A DNA stretch of 34,787 bases from an uncultured Clostridia bacterium (GTDB taxonomy: Bacteria; Bacillota; Clostridia; TANB77; CAG-508): assembly GCA_944392385.1 (NCBI GenBank), contig CALXWL010000010.1, forward strand, positions 1 to 34,787, in the 5' to 3' direction. The notes beneath the pieces were generated by a model. The model saw only the letters and a program-made list of their open reading frames with translations, made no database searches and was not told where the DNA came from. The translations under genes and the position numbers were made by a program. Shown in pieces: positions 18,329 through 26,375 of the stretch; the first letter of the stretch is position 1, and every line of letters begins with the position of its first letter.

Positions 18329-19744
18329 TTAATCAAATTTTGTTGATAATGTTTTTACCAACCCATACGGACTTACTCTGAAGAAGTAATCTCTTCCAAG
18401 CAATCCTACATTTTTTGTTTCAACTTCTTTTAAAATTCGGTTTGCAAAAGTATTTTTCACTTCTGCTTCTCCATGGTTTACCAAGACCAGTTTTAGGTTT
18501 CTAAACTGTTTTAGAAACTCAATCATTTCATTTGCCTTAGCATGAGCAGAGTATTCTGTAGTGTATTCTACTCTTGCTAGCTTTCTTGCAATAAGACCGC
18601 CAATTTCAACTGTGTCTCCAAGTGGTGTGTTCTTTAACCTACTTCCTAAAGTGCCTTCTGCTGTATACCCCGTGAAGTGTATTAACGCGTTTTTCCTTGT
18701 AATATACTCTGGTATATATACTTGGGCAGGTCCATATGAGCCCATGCCTGAGGTTGTAAGAATTATTTTTCTTTCCGTATCCTCTAACACATACATTCGG
18801 TTTGACCTGTTTACATATGTTAGATTTTCTGGTAGAAAATTTAACATGTTTTCCTTTATGTCCAACTTGCCCTTGATGAATAGGTCTGTATATCTGATTG
18901 CCAAACTACCATCAAGATAAATTGGTACTTCTTTGCTCAATACCCCTTCGTCTTGCATACATTTTAGTTCGTATAAGATTTCCTGTGATCTTCCAAGGGA
19001 AAATACAGGTGCTACAACCGTTCCACTATTGCTTATACAGTCTAAGATATTATCTTTAAAGCACTTGTGTATTTGGCTTGTATCCATGTTGCCATATGTA
19101 GATTCCTGTATTACCGTTAAAGGTAAGTCTAAAATCCATTCAGGAACAGGATCCACGTCAAAAAACAGGTTGCTACTTTTGTAATCTCCAGTAAATAGGA
19201 GATTAATATCATTAAACTCCGGGTAGCTAATCCTTACCAGTATCATAGCTGCTCCAATCAAATGTCCATTTTTCAAGAATGTAATTTTTACATTCTGGCT
19301 TACTTCAATGGTTTCAGCGAATTGACACGGTTTAAGAAGTGATAATGTTTTTTCAACATCTGCTTCACTGTACAAGTAACTTCGATTTTTCCGTTTAGCC
19401 ACGTCTTTCAAAACTTTATAGCTATCATACAAGGCTAAAGGTAACAATTGGCATGTTGTCTTTGTTGTGTAAAGTGCCTTATCAAAACCGTTCTTTACCA
19501 TAAAAGGTAATCTGCCTGTATGATCCACGTGATTATGCGTGACCACAGCAAACTCCACCTTTTCGGGATAAAATGGCAAGGTAGAATTTAGTTCTTCATA
19601 TTCTCTTTCTTGGAATAAACCACAATCTACCACAAAACGAATCGTCTCACCGTTAGGTAATTTTACAATTACCAAGTTGCATGAGCCTGTCACCTCAGGA
19701 TGCATTGCCATTACATCTGCATAAAACCGTTCACTTTTCCCCAT
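18329..19744 (-). CDS. MBL-fold/beta-CASP RNA nuclease-like protein, compositionally foreign
   Basis: This 471-aa protein has the metallo-beta-lactamase motif H70-N-H72-V-D74-H75, motif 3 GHLIGAA (His161) and motif 4 FTGDYKS (Asp187). The beta-CASP insert has DGSLA, TSGMGSYGPAQ and YTAEGTLGSRL, then His401 (SAHA) and His424 (VNHGE). The set matches CPSF73/Ysh1-type RNA exo/endonucleases. ATG at 19744 follows GGAGGAA; an in-frame upstream ATG (19783) lacks a site. Base composition is visibly richer in G and C than its neighbours. It contains two in-frame CGG codons (R6 and R118), which native genes here lack outside frameshift sites. With its own promoter and flanking MITE copies, it looks recently acquired. 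Confidence 0.9.
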   Translation of the reverse strand: MGKSERFYADVMAMHPEVTGSCNLVIVKLPNGETIRFVVDCGLFQEREYEELNSTLPFYPEKVEFAVVTHNHVDHTGRLPFMVKNGFDKALYTTKTTCQLLPLALYDSYKVLKDVAKRKNRSYLYSEADVEKTLSLLKPCQFAETIEVSQNVKITFLKNGHLIGAAMILVRISYPEFNDINLLFTGDYKSSNLFFDVDPVPEWILDLPLTVIQESTYGNMDTSQIHKCFKDNILDCISNSGTVVAPVFSLGRSQEILYELKCMQDEGVLSKEVPIYLDGSLAIRYTDLFIKGKLDIKENMLNFLPENLTYVNRSNRMYVLEDTERKIILTTSGMGSYGPAQVYIPEYITRKNALIHFTGYTAEGTLGSRLKNTPLGDTVEIGGLIARKLARVEYTTEYSAHAKANEMIEFLKQFRNLKLVLVNHGEAEVKNTFANRILKEVETKNVGLLGRDYFFRVSPYGLVKTLSTKFD

Positions 19745-19808
19745 GACTAATTCCTCCATCAAATTAATAAATTCAATGTCCAATCAAAATACAATTCAAT
19801 GCATGATA

Positions 19809-19837
19809 AGTTTATCACCTTTTTTAAGTTATGTCAA
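19809..19837 (-). promoter_or_regulatory. Sigma-A promoter of the beta-CASP gene
   Basis: TTGACA (19837-19832), a 17-nt spacer, and TAAACT (19814-19809) on the - strand. It lies about 65 nt upstream of the ATG, so the gene has its own transcript. Confidence 0.75.
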
Positions 19838-19865
19838 TAAAAACATTTTATTTACTTTCTATGTA

Positions 19866-20051
19866 CATTACCATTCAGAGTTATTACCCTAAAGTCCGCC
19901 CAATCTCGTCGGAGATTTTATATTTATAATAAATTGAGCCCACGTTTGATACGCCTGCGAAGCTTTTCGGGGGTCCTCAATTTATTCTAAATATAAAACT
20001 CCTGCGTTGGGCTACAAAGTGCTATTATTTAATTTACTCTGAATAGTAACC
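19866..20051. mobile_element. MITE-like element, copy C (186 bp), nearly a complete palindrome
   Basis: The termini TTACCATTCAGAGTTA and, reverse complemented, GGTTACTATTCAGAGTAAA form the terminal repeats. Inside, TTTATATTT..AATAAATTGAG pairs with CTCAATTTATT..AAATATAAA, so most of the element folds into one long hairpin. The CTCGTCGGAG segment is shared with copy A in inverted orientation. There is no coding capacity. This region accounts for most of the 313-bp gap between truA and the beta-CASP gene. Confidence 0.75.
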
Positions 20052-20057
20052 AGATTG

Positions 20058-20792
20058 TTAATAATATACTTCTACAAGATATAGTCCGTGTGCTGGTAAG
20101 GTTTTTCCTGCTTTGTTTCTGTCTTTTGATTGTATTATGTTTGGGATTTCTTCTGGCTTTATTTTTCCTAGTCCTACTTCTACAAGTGTTCCTGATATTA
20201 TTCTTACCATGTTGTACATAAATCCATTTCCTGTAAGTTCTATTATTATTCTTTCTCCTTCTTGTTTTACTTCTGCTTTGTATATTGTTCTTATAGAGCT
20301 TTTATTGCTTGTTCCACTTGCTTTAAATCCTTTAAAGTCATGTTCTCCTTCAAAGTGTTTTATTGCTTGTTTCATTTTTTCTATGTCTAGTTTTTGTGGA
20401 ATATGGTATTCTAAGTCTCTATATATTGCTGTTCCTTGTTGTGAGTTATTTATTATGTATCTGTATTTTTTTCCTTTGCAGTTATATCGTGCATGAAAGT
20501 TTTGGTCAACTTCTTCTGCTTTTTTTATGACAATACTTTTCTTTAATTTTGAGTTGATTGCTATTGCTATTTTTTCTATTTCTATATTACTATTTGTTTT
20601 GAAGTTAGCAACTTGTCCTAGGCTGTGTACGCCACTGTCTGTTCTTCCTGAAGCATTTAGTGTTACATCTTCTCCTGTAATTTCTTTTATTGCTTGTTCT
20701 ATTTCTCCCTGAATGTTTAATTTGGTGGGTTGCTTTTGCCATCCACCAAATTTTTTTCCATCATATTCAATTGTTAGTTTTATGTTTCTCAT
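20058..20792 (-). CDS. truA: tRNA pseudouridine synthase A (positions 38-40)
   Basis: This 244-aa protein has the catalytic motif GRTDSGVHSLGQVANF containing the nucleophilic Asp. Other family marks are the N-terminal YDGKKFGGWQKQP, the RYIINN strand, and GNGFMYNMVRIISGTLVEVG near the C-terminus. It modifies U38-U40 in the tRNA anticodon stem-loop. It begins 4 nt after the cdaA stop, and its ribosome-binding site lies in the cdaA stop region, so the two are probably translated as a unit. Confidence 0.97.
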   Translation of the reverse strand: MRNIKLTIEYDGKKFGGWQKQPTKLNIQGEIEQAIKEITGEDVTLNASGRTDSGVHSLGQVANFKTNSNIEIEKIAIAINSKLKKSIVIKKAEEVDQNFHARYNCKGKKYRYIINNSQQGTAIYRDLEYHIPQKLDIEKMKQAIKHFEGEHDFKGFKASGTSNKSSIRTIYKAEVKQEGERIIIELTGNGFMYNMVRIISGTLVEVGLGKIKPEEIPNIIQSKDRNKAGKTLPAHGLYLVEVYY

Positions 20793-20796
20793 TCTT

Positions 20797-21714
20797 TCAC
20801 CTTTTTTTCTTTTTTTCTTTCTTTTCTTTCTTTTCCTTTTTTTCTTTTTTAGGTGTTTTTTCTTTTTTTGTCTTTTTTTCTTCGATTTTTGGAACTAAGT
20901 TTTTTATTAGTATTTGTTTTAGTGCTTCTTCTTTTACATCTGCAATTAGTGTTCCGTTTTTTGCAACTGATATTTTTCCTGTTTCTTCTGATACTACTAC
21001 TACTACACTATCAGCTTCTTTTGATATTCCTATTGCTGATCTATGCCTTGTTCCTAAGCTTTTTGATATGTTTTTATCGTTTGCAAGTGGAAGCATGCAT
21101 GCTGCTGCCATTATTTTGTTTTCGCTTATTATAACTGCTCCATCATGAAGTGGTGTTTTTGGCTCAAATATATTTACTAATAGTTGTGGGGAAATTTCTG
21201 AACCAATTGCTACTCCTGTATCTATTATGTCTTTTAATTTTATATCTCTTTCAAAAACAATTAATGCACCTGTTTTATTTTTTGATAATTCTGTGGCTGC
21301 TATTGCTACTTTATATATGTTTTCTTTTACTTTTGTTGCAATATCTTGCTCTATTCCAAAAAATCTATTTATTTTGTTTGAACCTAGCTGTTCTAATGCT
21401 CTACGTAATTCTGGTTGAAACATTACTATTAAGAGTATTACTCCATATGTCATAAATGATGTTAATATAAAATTTAATATTCTTAAATTCAAAAATGAGC
21501 TTAGCAATGTTGCAATAATTAAAAATAGTATTCCCTTTAACAACTGCAATGCTCTTGTGCCTTTTACAAATTGAAAAAATTTAACTACTAATAATACAAC
21601 TATTGTTATATCTATTATAAGTGTTATTAAATCATACGGACTATTTATTATGTTTTGTATAAAATCATTTATACTTCCCTCTTTTATTGATGGAATTTCT
21701 AATGTTTTTAGCAT
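20797..21714 (-). CDS. cdaA: Diadenylate cyclase CdaA (c-di-AMP synthase) with long Lys/Glu tail
   Basis: This 305-aa protein has three N-terminal membrane segments (about 29-50, 60-75, 80-99) and a DAC domain with catalytic motifs DGA (191-193) and GTRHRSAIG (RHR 223-225). It makes c-di-AMP from two ATP. Residues about 278-305 form a highly charged KKEKKEKKEKK tail beyond the usual family end. The usual partner cdaR and glmM are absent; its neighbours are a 35-aa membrane peptide upstream and truA downstream. ATG at 21714 has GGAGG 9 nt upstream. Confidence 0.96.
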   Translation of the reverse strand: MLKTLEIPSIKEGSINDFIQNIINSPYDLITLIIDITIVVLLVVKFFQFVKGTRALQLLKGILFLIIATLLSSFLNLRILNFILTSFMTYGVILLIVMFQPELRRALEQLGSNKINRFFGIEQDIATKVKENIYKVAIAATELSKNKTGALIVFERDIKLKDIIDTGVAIGSEISPQLLVNIFEPKTPLHDGAVIISENKIMAAACMLPLANDKNISKSLGTRHRSAIGISKEADSVVVVVSEETGKISVAKNGTLIADVKEEALKQILIKNLVPKIEEKKTKKEKTPKKEKKEKKEKKEKKKKR

Positions 21715-21728
21715 TATCCGTAGCCTCC

Positions 21729-21836
21729 TTATCCTACAAATATCATATATAACAATGATGTAGATACTCCTAAAACCATTAATAATGCCAATATTCCAGC
21801 AAATATTCTAACAAATAATTTATTTTTTTTATTCAT
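21729..21836 (-). CDS. 35-aa single-pass membrane peptide between gmk and cdaA
   Basis: ATG at 21836 is 1 nt after the gmk stop, with AAGGAAG inside the end of gmk as ribosome-binding site. The stop at 21729 precedes the cdaA Shine-Dalgarno. The product is MNKKNKLFVRIFAG followed by a hydrophobic segment ILALLMVLGVS and a short tail, a basic N-terminus plus one TM helix. Its tight packing in the operon supports translation. It resembles small DUF-type membrane proteins of Firmicutes but I cannot name a family. Function is unknown. Confidence 0.7.
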   Translation of the reverse strand: MNKKNKLFVRIFAGILALLMVLGVSTSLLYMIFVG

Positions 21837-21837
21837 A

Positions 21838-22425
21838 TTACATTCTTCCTTTCTTGTTTTGTTTCCTTAGTTTATACTCATTTTCTATAATTGTCATTAT
21901 TATTTGAACTGTTTTTTCTAAGTCATCATTTTTTAGCACATAATCATATATGCCTATTTTAGATTCTTCATAGTCAAACCTATTTAGTCTTAATTCAATT
22001 TCTTTTATACTTGCTTTTTCTACTCTATGTTTTAGTCTTCTTCTTAATTCCTCTTTTGGAACTCTTAAGAATATTGTTACTATGTCTATTTCATTTTTTA
22101 ATAATTTTAATAAATTTTCTGTTCCATTTACTTCTATATCTTTTACTATTATTTTACCTGATTTTATTGTATCATCTAGAATTTTTTTTGATGTACCATA
22201 ATAATGTTCATGATGCACTGAGTATTCATAAAATTCATTTTCTTTTATTTTTTTTTCAAATTCTTCTGTTGTTATAAAATGGTATATTTTTCCATTTTCT
22301 TCGCCTTCTCGTGGTTTTCTATCTGTATATGAAGGCATTGATGTAACGTTTCCCATTCTTTTTATTAGTTCTTTTTTTATCGTATCTTTTCCTGCACCAG
22401 ATACTCCAGATAATAGTACTAACAT
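21838..22425 (-). CDS. gmk: Guanylate kinase
   Basis: This 195-aa protein has the P-loop LLSGVSGAGKDTI (near residue 4-16), the GMP-binding SYTDRKPREGEENGKIYHF segment, and EYSVHHEHYYGTSK with the expected Tyr and Glu contacts. It phosphorylates GMP to GDP. Its ATG overlaps the last 7 nt of rpoZ (ATGTTAG), a coupling common in Firmicutes where gmk-rpoZ pairs are conserved. The P-loop has Asp where many relatives have Ser or Gly, with no clear consequence. Confidence 0.97.
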   Translation of the reverse strand: MLVLLSGVSGAGKDTIKKELIKRMGNVTSMPSYTDRKPREGEENGKIYHFITTEEFEKKIKENEFYEYSVHHEHYYGTSKKILDDTIKSGKIIVKDIEVNGTENLLKLLKNEIDIVTIFLRVPKEELRRRLKHRVEKASIKEIELRLNRFDYEESKIGIYDYVLKNDDLEKTVQIIMTIIENEYKLRKQNKKGRM

Positions 22426-22607
22426 TCTCTCACCTTTCCTTCAGCAATTTCATTTGCTGCTAGTGTTACTGGTGATTTTTCTTTTACTTTTGTTAGTGGT
22501 ATTTGTCCTGCTGCAATTTGTCTTGCTCTTTTTGCTACTAATATTACTAGTTCAAATCTATTGTCCACTATTTTTAATAAGTCTGTAACTGTTGGTTTTA
22601 TAATCAT
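22419..22607 (-). CDS. rpoZ: RNA polymerase omega subunit
   Basis: This 62-aa protein has KPTVTDLLKIVDNRFELVILVAKRARQIA, the Rpb6/omega signature that contacts the beta' C-terminus. The frame opens with TTG at 22616, but that sits 2 nt from GAAGGGA. ATG at 22607 has a suitable 10-nt spacing and I use it. It lies between remA and gmk, overlapping gmk. Confidence 0.95.
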   Translation of the reverse strand: MIIKPTVTDLLKIVDNRFELVILVAKRARQIAAGQIPLTKVKEKSPVTLAANEIAEGKVREC

Positions 22608-22635
22608 TTTTATCAATTCCCTTCTTTAATTAATA

Positions 22636-22899
22636 TTATTCTTCTATGTTTTCTTCTTTTGCTATATCCTTATCTAGTCTTGATGCTATTGTTTCTGGCT
22701 GTATAGCAGATAAAATTACATGTCCCGAGTCCATTATTAGTACTGCTCTGGTTCTTCTTCCACAGGTTGCATCTATTGCTGTTTTTCCATCTTTTGCTTC
22801 TTGAATTATTCTTTTTACAGGTGCAGCATCTGGACTTACTATTGAAACAATTTTATTTGCAGAAACAACATTTCCAAAACCAATATTTACTAATTGCAT
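22636..22899 (-). CDS. remA: RemA-family (DUF370) DNA-binding regulator
   Basis: This 87-aa protein contains [39 protein letters not shown] and [11 protein letters not shown], which define the RemA/DUF370 family. In Bacillus RemA is a DNA-binding activator of matrix genes, and the gene commonly sits beside gmk and rpoZ as here. It starts the remA-rpoZ-gmk cluster. ATG at 22899 has AAAGGAGG upstream. Confidence 0.95.
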   Translation of the reverse strand: MQLVNIGFGNVVSANKIVSIVSPDAAPVKRIIQEAKDGKTAIDATCGRRTRAVLIMDSGHVILSAIQPETIASRLDKDIAKEENIEE

Positions 22900-23032
22900 T
22901 ATTCTATCCTCCTTTTCTTTGCTTAAATAATTCTTCGAAGTCTGGACTTTTTACATAATTTTGTTTACTTTATTTTATAATTTTACTACATATTTTTGAA
23001 CAAGTCCAGTATATATTGAATTTATTTTTTTA

Positions 23033-23695
23033 TTATTTCTTTGTGGATTTCTTTTTTGTAATATTTTTCTGTGTTTGCGTTTTATTTTTGGATTGTGTTT
23101 TCTTTTTTGTGTTTTTTTTCTTTTCTGTTTTTTTGCTTTCTGATTTTTTTGTTGCTATTTTCTTTGTAGCTTTTTGTTCTTTTCTTTTATTTTCAAATTC
23201 TTTTGCTAATTCATCTTTGCTTTCTTTTTTTACTATATATGTTATATCGCTAAGTTCTAATAAATATTTTTTCTTTTCTAATTGATATATTCTTAGTATC
23301 TTAATTATATAGTATACTGCTATAATTGCCATTATACTATAGATTACTTCATTACTAAACTTAAAAAAAATGTATGGTGAGAACAATGTAAATATTGAAA
23401 TAGCTAGCATTTCTATTCCACATATTGCTATACTATTATTATCTTTTTTATAAGCAATTTCAAATATAGCTAGTGTAAAAATTAATAGTACTATTGAGGA
23501 AATATTGTATATTAATATTGCTGATGTTTGTTCTAAATATCCTGCTGCTATATAAAATATTGCTACTAATATAGCTGTAGATGTTCCAATTGCCCAATTT
23601 GAAATAGCTCTGTCCTTTATTTTTTTTTGAACTTTTTCTGATAAATTTCTTTTTTCTTTTATGCTTTCTATATCCTTCAATATGCTTTTTTTCAC
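23033..23695 (-). CDS. Four-TM membrane protein with Lys/Thr-rich C-terminal tail, unknown function
   Basis: This 220-aa protein has a basic coiled N-terminus (SIKEKRNLSEKVQKKIKDR), then four hydrophobic segments at about 34-52, 57-80, 90-111 and 113-133. A linker (LLELSDITYIVKKESKDELA) leads to a tail from about 168 made almost wholly of K, T, S, N and Q. The tail could bind nucleic acid or cell-wall polyanions, but that is inference. I do not recognise a family. It follows rsmE closely (27 bp) and is likely co-transcribed. There is 133 bp to remA, in which I see only an inverted repeat TGGACTT/AAGTCCA with a long loop. Confidence 0.8.
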   Translation of the reverse strand: MKKSILKDIESIKEKRNLSEKVQKKIKDRAISNWAIGTSTAILVAIFYIAAGYLEQTSAILIYNISSIVLLIFTLAIFEIAYKKDNNSIAICGIEMLAISIFTLFSPYIFFKFSNEVIYSIMAIIAVYYIIKILRIYQLEKKKYLLELSDITYIVKKESKDELAKEFENKRKEQKATKKIATKKSESKKTEKKKNTKKKTQSKNKTQTQKNITKKKSTKK

Positions 23696-23722
23696 TTTCT
23701 ATTTCATTCCTTTCTCATATGT

Positions 23723-24463
23723 TTATTCTAGTTCATATGTTATAATGCTACTTATTACTATTCCAACTGTTTCTGTTCTTAGAATTCTTTTACCTAGTGT
23801 TATTCTTTGTGCTCCTGCTTTTACTAATTGTTCTACTTCTTTTTCTTCTATTCCGCCTTCTGGTCCTATTATTACTCCTATTTTTAAATTTTCTTTTCCT
23901 TTTACAGTATTTAAGGCGTTTTTTAATGTATTTTCTTTTTCATTTTCATATGCCAATAATACTATATCATATTTTTGGATTGAATACAAAAGTTTTTGCA
24001 AATTTATTATATTTTCCACTTTTGGTATAATATCTCTGCCACTTTGTTTTGCTGCTGTTTCAGCAATTTTTTTCCATCTATCTAGTTTTTTTATTTCACT
24101 TTTTGTATCTAATTTTACTATACATCTTTCCATTTGTACTGGCACAAATGTGTTTACCCCAAGTTCTGTACATTTTTGAATGATAAGTTCCATCTTTTCT
24201 GCTTTTGGAAGTCCTTGGAATATTGTAATGTCTATACTTGATTCTGTTTCTGATTTTAGCGTTTTTATTATTTCACATTCTATATTTTCTTTGCTTATTT
24301 CTTTTATTTTGCACAAAAAATTTTCTGATGTATCCATATTGCAAATGTTTATTTCCTCTCCTATTTGTTTTCTTAAAACATTTGCAATGTGGTTTACATC
24401 ATCTTCATATAGAGTTATTCTGTTTTTATTTATTTGATTTGTTTTTACAAAAAACTTTGGCAT
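23723..24463 (-). CDS. rsmE: 16S rRNA (uracil1498-N3)-methyltransferase
   Basis: This 246-aa SPOUT enzyme has an N-terminal PUA-like domain (MPKFFVKTNQ, DDVNHIANVLRKQ). The knotted SAM-binding C-terminus shows GVIIGPEGGIEEKEVEQL, LGKRILRTETV and the central AETAAKQSGRDIIP. It methylates U1498 in 16S rRNA. ATG at 24463 has TTTGGAGG upstream. In many Firmicutes rsmE lies downstream of dnaJ-prmA; here prmA is absent and an HD-domain gene takes its place. Confidence 0.96.
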   Translation of the reverse strand: MPKFFVKTNQINKNRITLYEDDVNHIANVLRKQIGEEINICNMDTSENFLCKIKEISKENIECEIIKTLKSETESSIDITIFQGLPKAEKMELIIQKCTELGVNTFVPVQMERCIVKLDTKSEIKKLDRWKKIAETAAKQSGRDIIPKVENIINLQKLLYSIQKYDIVLLAYENEKENTLKNALNTVKGKENLKIGVIIGPEGGIEEKEVEQLVKAGAQRITLGKRILRTETVGIVISSIITYELE

Positions 24464-24481
24464 TGTTCCTCCAAATTAAAT

Positions 24482-26248
24482 CTATCTACCATCACTATCT
24501 TTTTTTCTACTTTTTCTTTCTCTGTCTTGAGAAGCTATTGTTGCATTTATAGAACTTTTATTTACATCTCCACCTGATATCCATCTGCCTTTTCGTTCTT
24601 CTTGTGTTAGTAATCCCTCAGCCTGTAATACTTCTAGTAGATAATCATTTGAGGCTTCTCCTATGTACATTGTTGTTCTAAATTTAGCTAAACTCTCAGT
24701 AAATGTTTCTAATCTTAAGTATGAATTTTCTTTTGCTAATCTTTCTATTTGGTCTGGCGTAGCATTAGGATATTTTCTTTTTATTCTCTTTCTTAGCATT
24801 TTTTGGCTTTCTTCAGGGCTTAAATTTATTTCTTTTAATACTCTTTTAATATATGTTTTCTTTACTTCGTCAGTTATTCTTCCTTCTGCTTTTAGGCTTG
24901 CTATATCTGCTTCGAATCTTTTTCTTCTTGTTGTTACACATTTATTTTCTCCCTTTAAAATGTCATCTATTTCTCTTCTTACAAAACTTTCTATACCTTT
25001 TCTGGTAATATTTATATTTATTTCCTTAACTTCTTCTGGTTGTTTCATTGTAAGACGTCTTATCATTTTCTTTGTATGAGTGTTTAATTCAATATTTTGT
25101 GCTTTAGGGTCTTCATATTTTATTAAAAGATTTGAATATTTATCTATTAGTTTTTCTGTTCTTTCACCTAAAACATCCATAATTTTTCTAGTTCTTGGTT
25201 TTACAACTTTTTCATAATTTAGGTCTCTTAATTTATACATCAAATCTGCCATTTCTTTACTCATTCTTGCTCCATTAAACCCAATAGATGACTGATATAA
25301 ATTATCTCTTAATATGTATGTTCCAATTCTAACTAGTTTGTCCTTTTTTTCTGGTAGTAGTGCCCATTCATCTAAAGTTTTTTTTGGTATTCCCATTTTT
25401 ATGAATATATCTTCATAATCTAAATCATTTACATCTATTGTTCCTCCTATAACACCATCTCTAAAGTCTTTAAATACATAAGCAATTGGATCACTAAATC
25501 TTACTACTGCACCTTCTGGTGTTTTGCTAACTATTTTTCTATCTGCTCCTGGCTTAGTAAATGATGCTATGAATTCATTTTCTATATCGTTATTTGTTTT
25601 TTCATTATCAGCCATTACTTCATAATCTAATCCTTCTCCATTATGTGCTGCTGCAATGTCTGCCAAAATTAATTTGTATCCTTCATATTCTTCAATTTCT
25701 TTTTTAGTAAATGTTCTACCTTTTTCTTTACTTAATCTTTCTAGTGTTCTTTGATGAATTTTTTCTTCTTCCATAATCATCCTTGCTAGAGTAGAATGGT
25801 GTAGTTCTGCAATACCTAATTTTTTTAAGTACTCTGATAATCTATGTTCACCTTCATGTGCATATATAAGATGTCCTAAGTCGTGCCCTTTTGCACCTAC
25901 TCTTGCTAAATCTTCATTAAGAAGTAGTTTTCTTGCTACATCTTTTGCACCTTGTTCAGTATCCATACTATGTAGACCTCTTGTATTTGCATGTCCTTCC
26001 ATTCCCGGTTCTCTTTCGGCTGACATGTTCTGGTCAAACATTCTAATCCATTTCTTAGTAAAATTTACTAATTCTGTTTCATAGATTCTTAAGTAATCTG
26101 GGTCTATATATGTTGCAAATTTTGAGTGTTCTAGATAAAATAAGTTTTTCTCTCTAAAATTTCTTATTTTTTCTTTTAGTTTTAATGAACTTTTACTTTC
26201 AGTAAAAACTCTTTTTGCATTTTTTATATTTTTACCTTTTATTACCAT
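24482..26248 (-). CDS. HD-domain dNTP triphosphohydrolase-like protein
   Basis: This 588-aa protein has the metal-dependent HD signature: His93 in GLHSMDTEQ, His122-Asp123 in GHDLGH followed by HEGEHRLSEYL, and a distal Asp in RFSDPIAYVFKD. This is the dGTPase-type arrangement. Residues 1-90 and about 360-560 are charged, largely helical extensions, longer than in compact dGTPases. The C-terminus (ASQDRERKSRKKDSDGR) is basic. The substrate cannot be named from sequence; dNTP hydrolysis is the family expectation. It is 18 bp upstream of rsmE, and ATG at 26248 follows AAAGGAAAG. Confidence 0.8.
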   Translation of the reverse strand: MVIKGKNIKNAKRVFTESKSSLKLKEKIRNFREKNLFYLEHSKFATYIDPDYLRIYETELVNFTKKWIRMFDQNMSAEREPGMEGHANTRGLHSMDTEQGAKDVARKLLLNEDLARVGAKGHDLGHLIYAHEGEHRLSEYLKKLGIAELHHSTLARMIMEEEKIHQRTLERLSKEKGRTFTKKEIEEYEGYKLILADIAAAHNGEGLDYEVMADNEKTNNDIENEFIASFTKPGADRKIVSKTPEGAVVRFSDPIAYVFKDFRDGVIGGTIDVNDLDYEDIFIKMGIPKKTLDEWALLPEKKDKLVRIGTYILRDNLYQSSIGFNGARMSKEMADLMYKLRDLNYEKVVKPRTRKIMDVLGERTEKLIDKYSNLLIKYEDPKAQNIELNTHTKKMIRRLTMKQPEEVKEININITRKGIESFVRREIDDILKGENKCVTTRRKRFEADIASLKAEGRITDEVKKTYIKRVLKEINLSPEESQKMLRKRIKRKYPNATPDQIERLAKENSYLRLETFTESLAKFRTTMYIGEASNDYLLEVLQAEGLLTQEERKGRWISGGDVNKSSINATIASQDRERKSRKKDSDGR

Positions 26249-26328
26249 ATTACTCTTTCCTTTCTACTATATCATCTAATATCCATTTTACCACATTTTT
26301 CTGCATTTGTGAAGCCCTAAAATGATAC

Positions 26329-26367
26329 GAAAAAAAAGACACATACCTCTTTTGATATGCATCTTTT
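26329..26367 (-). terminator. Intrinsic terminator after dnaJ
   Basis: On the - strand AAAAGATGCATATC pairs imperfectly with GGTATGTGTCTTTT around a short loop and runs into eight Ts. It lies 9 nt after the frameshifted dnaJ stop at 26376, not after the unshifted stop at 26503. This itself supports the longer reading of dnaJ. Confidence 0.75.
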
Positions 26368-26375
26368 TACTGTTT

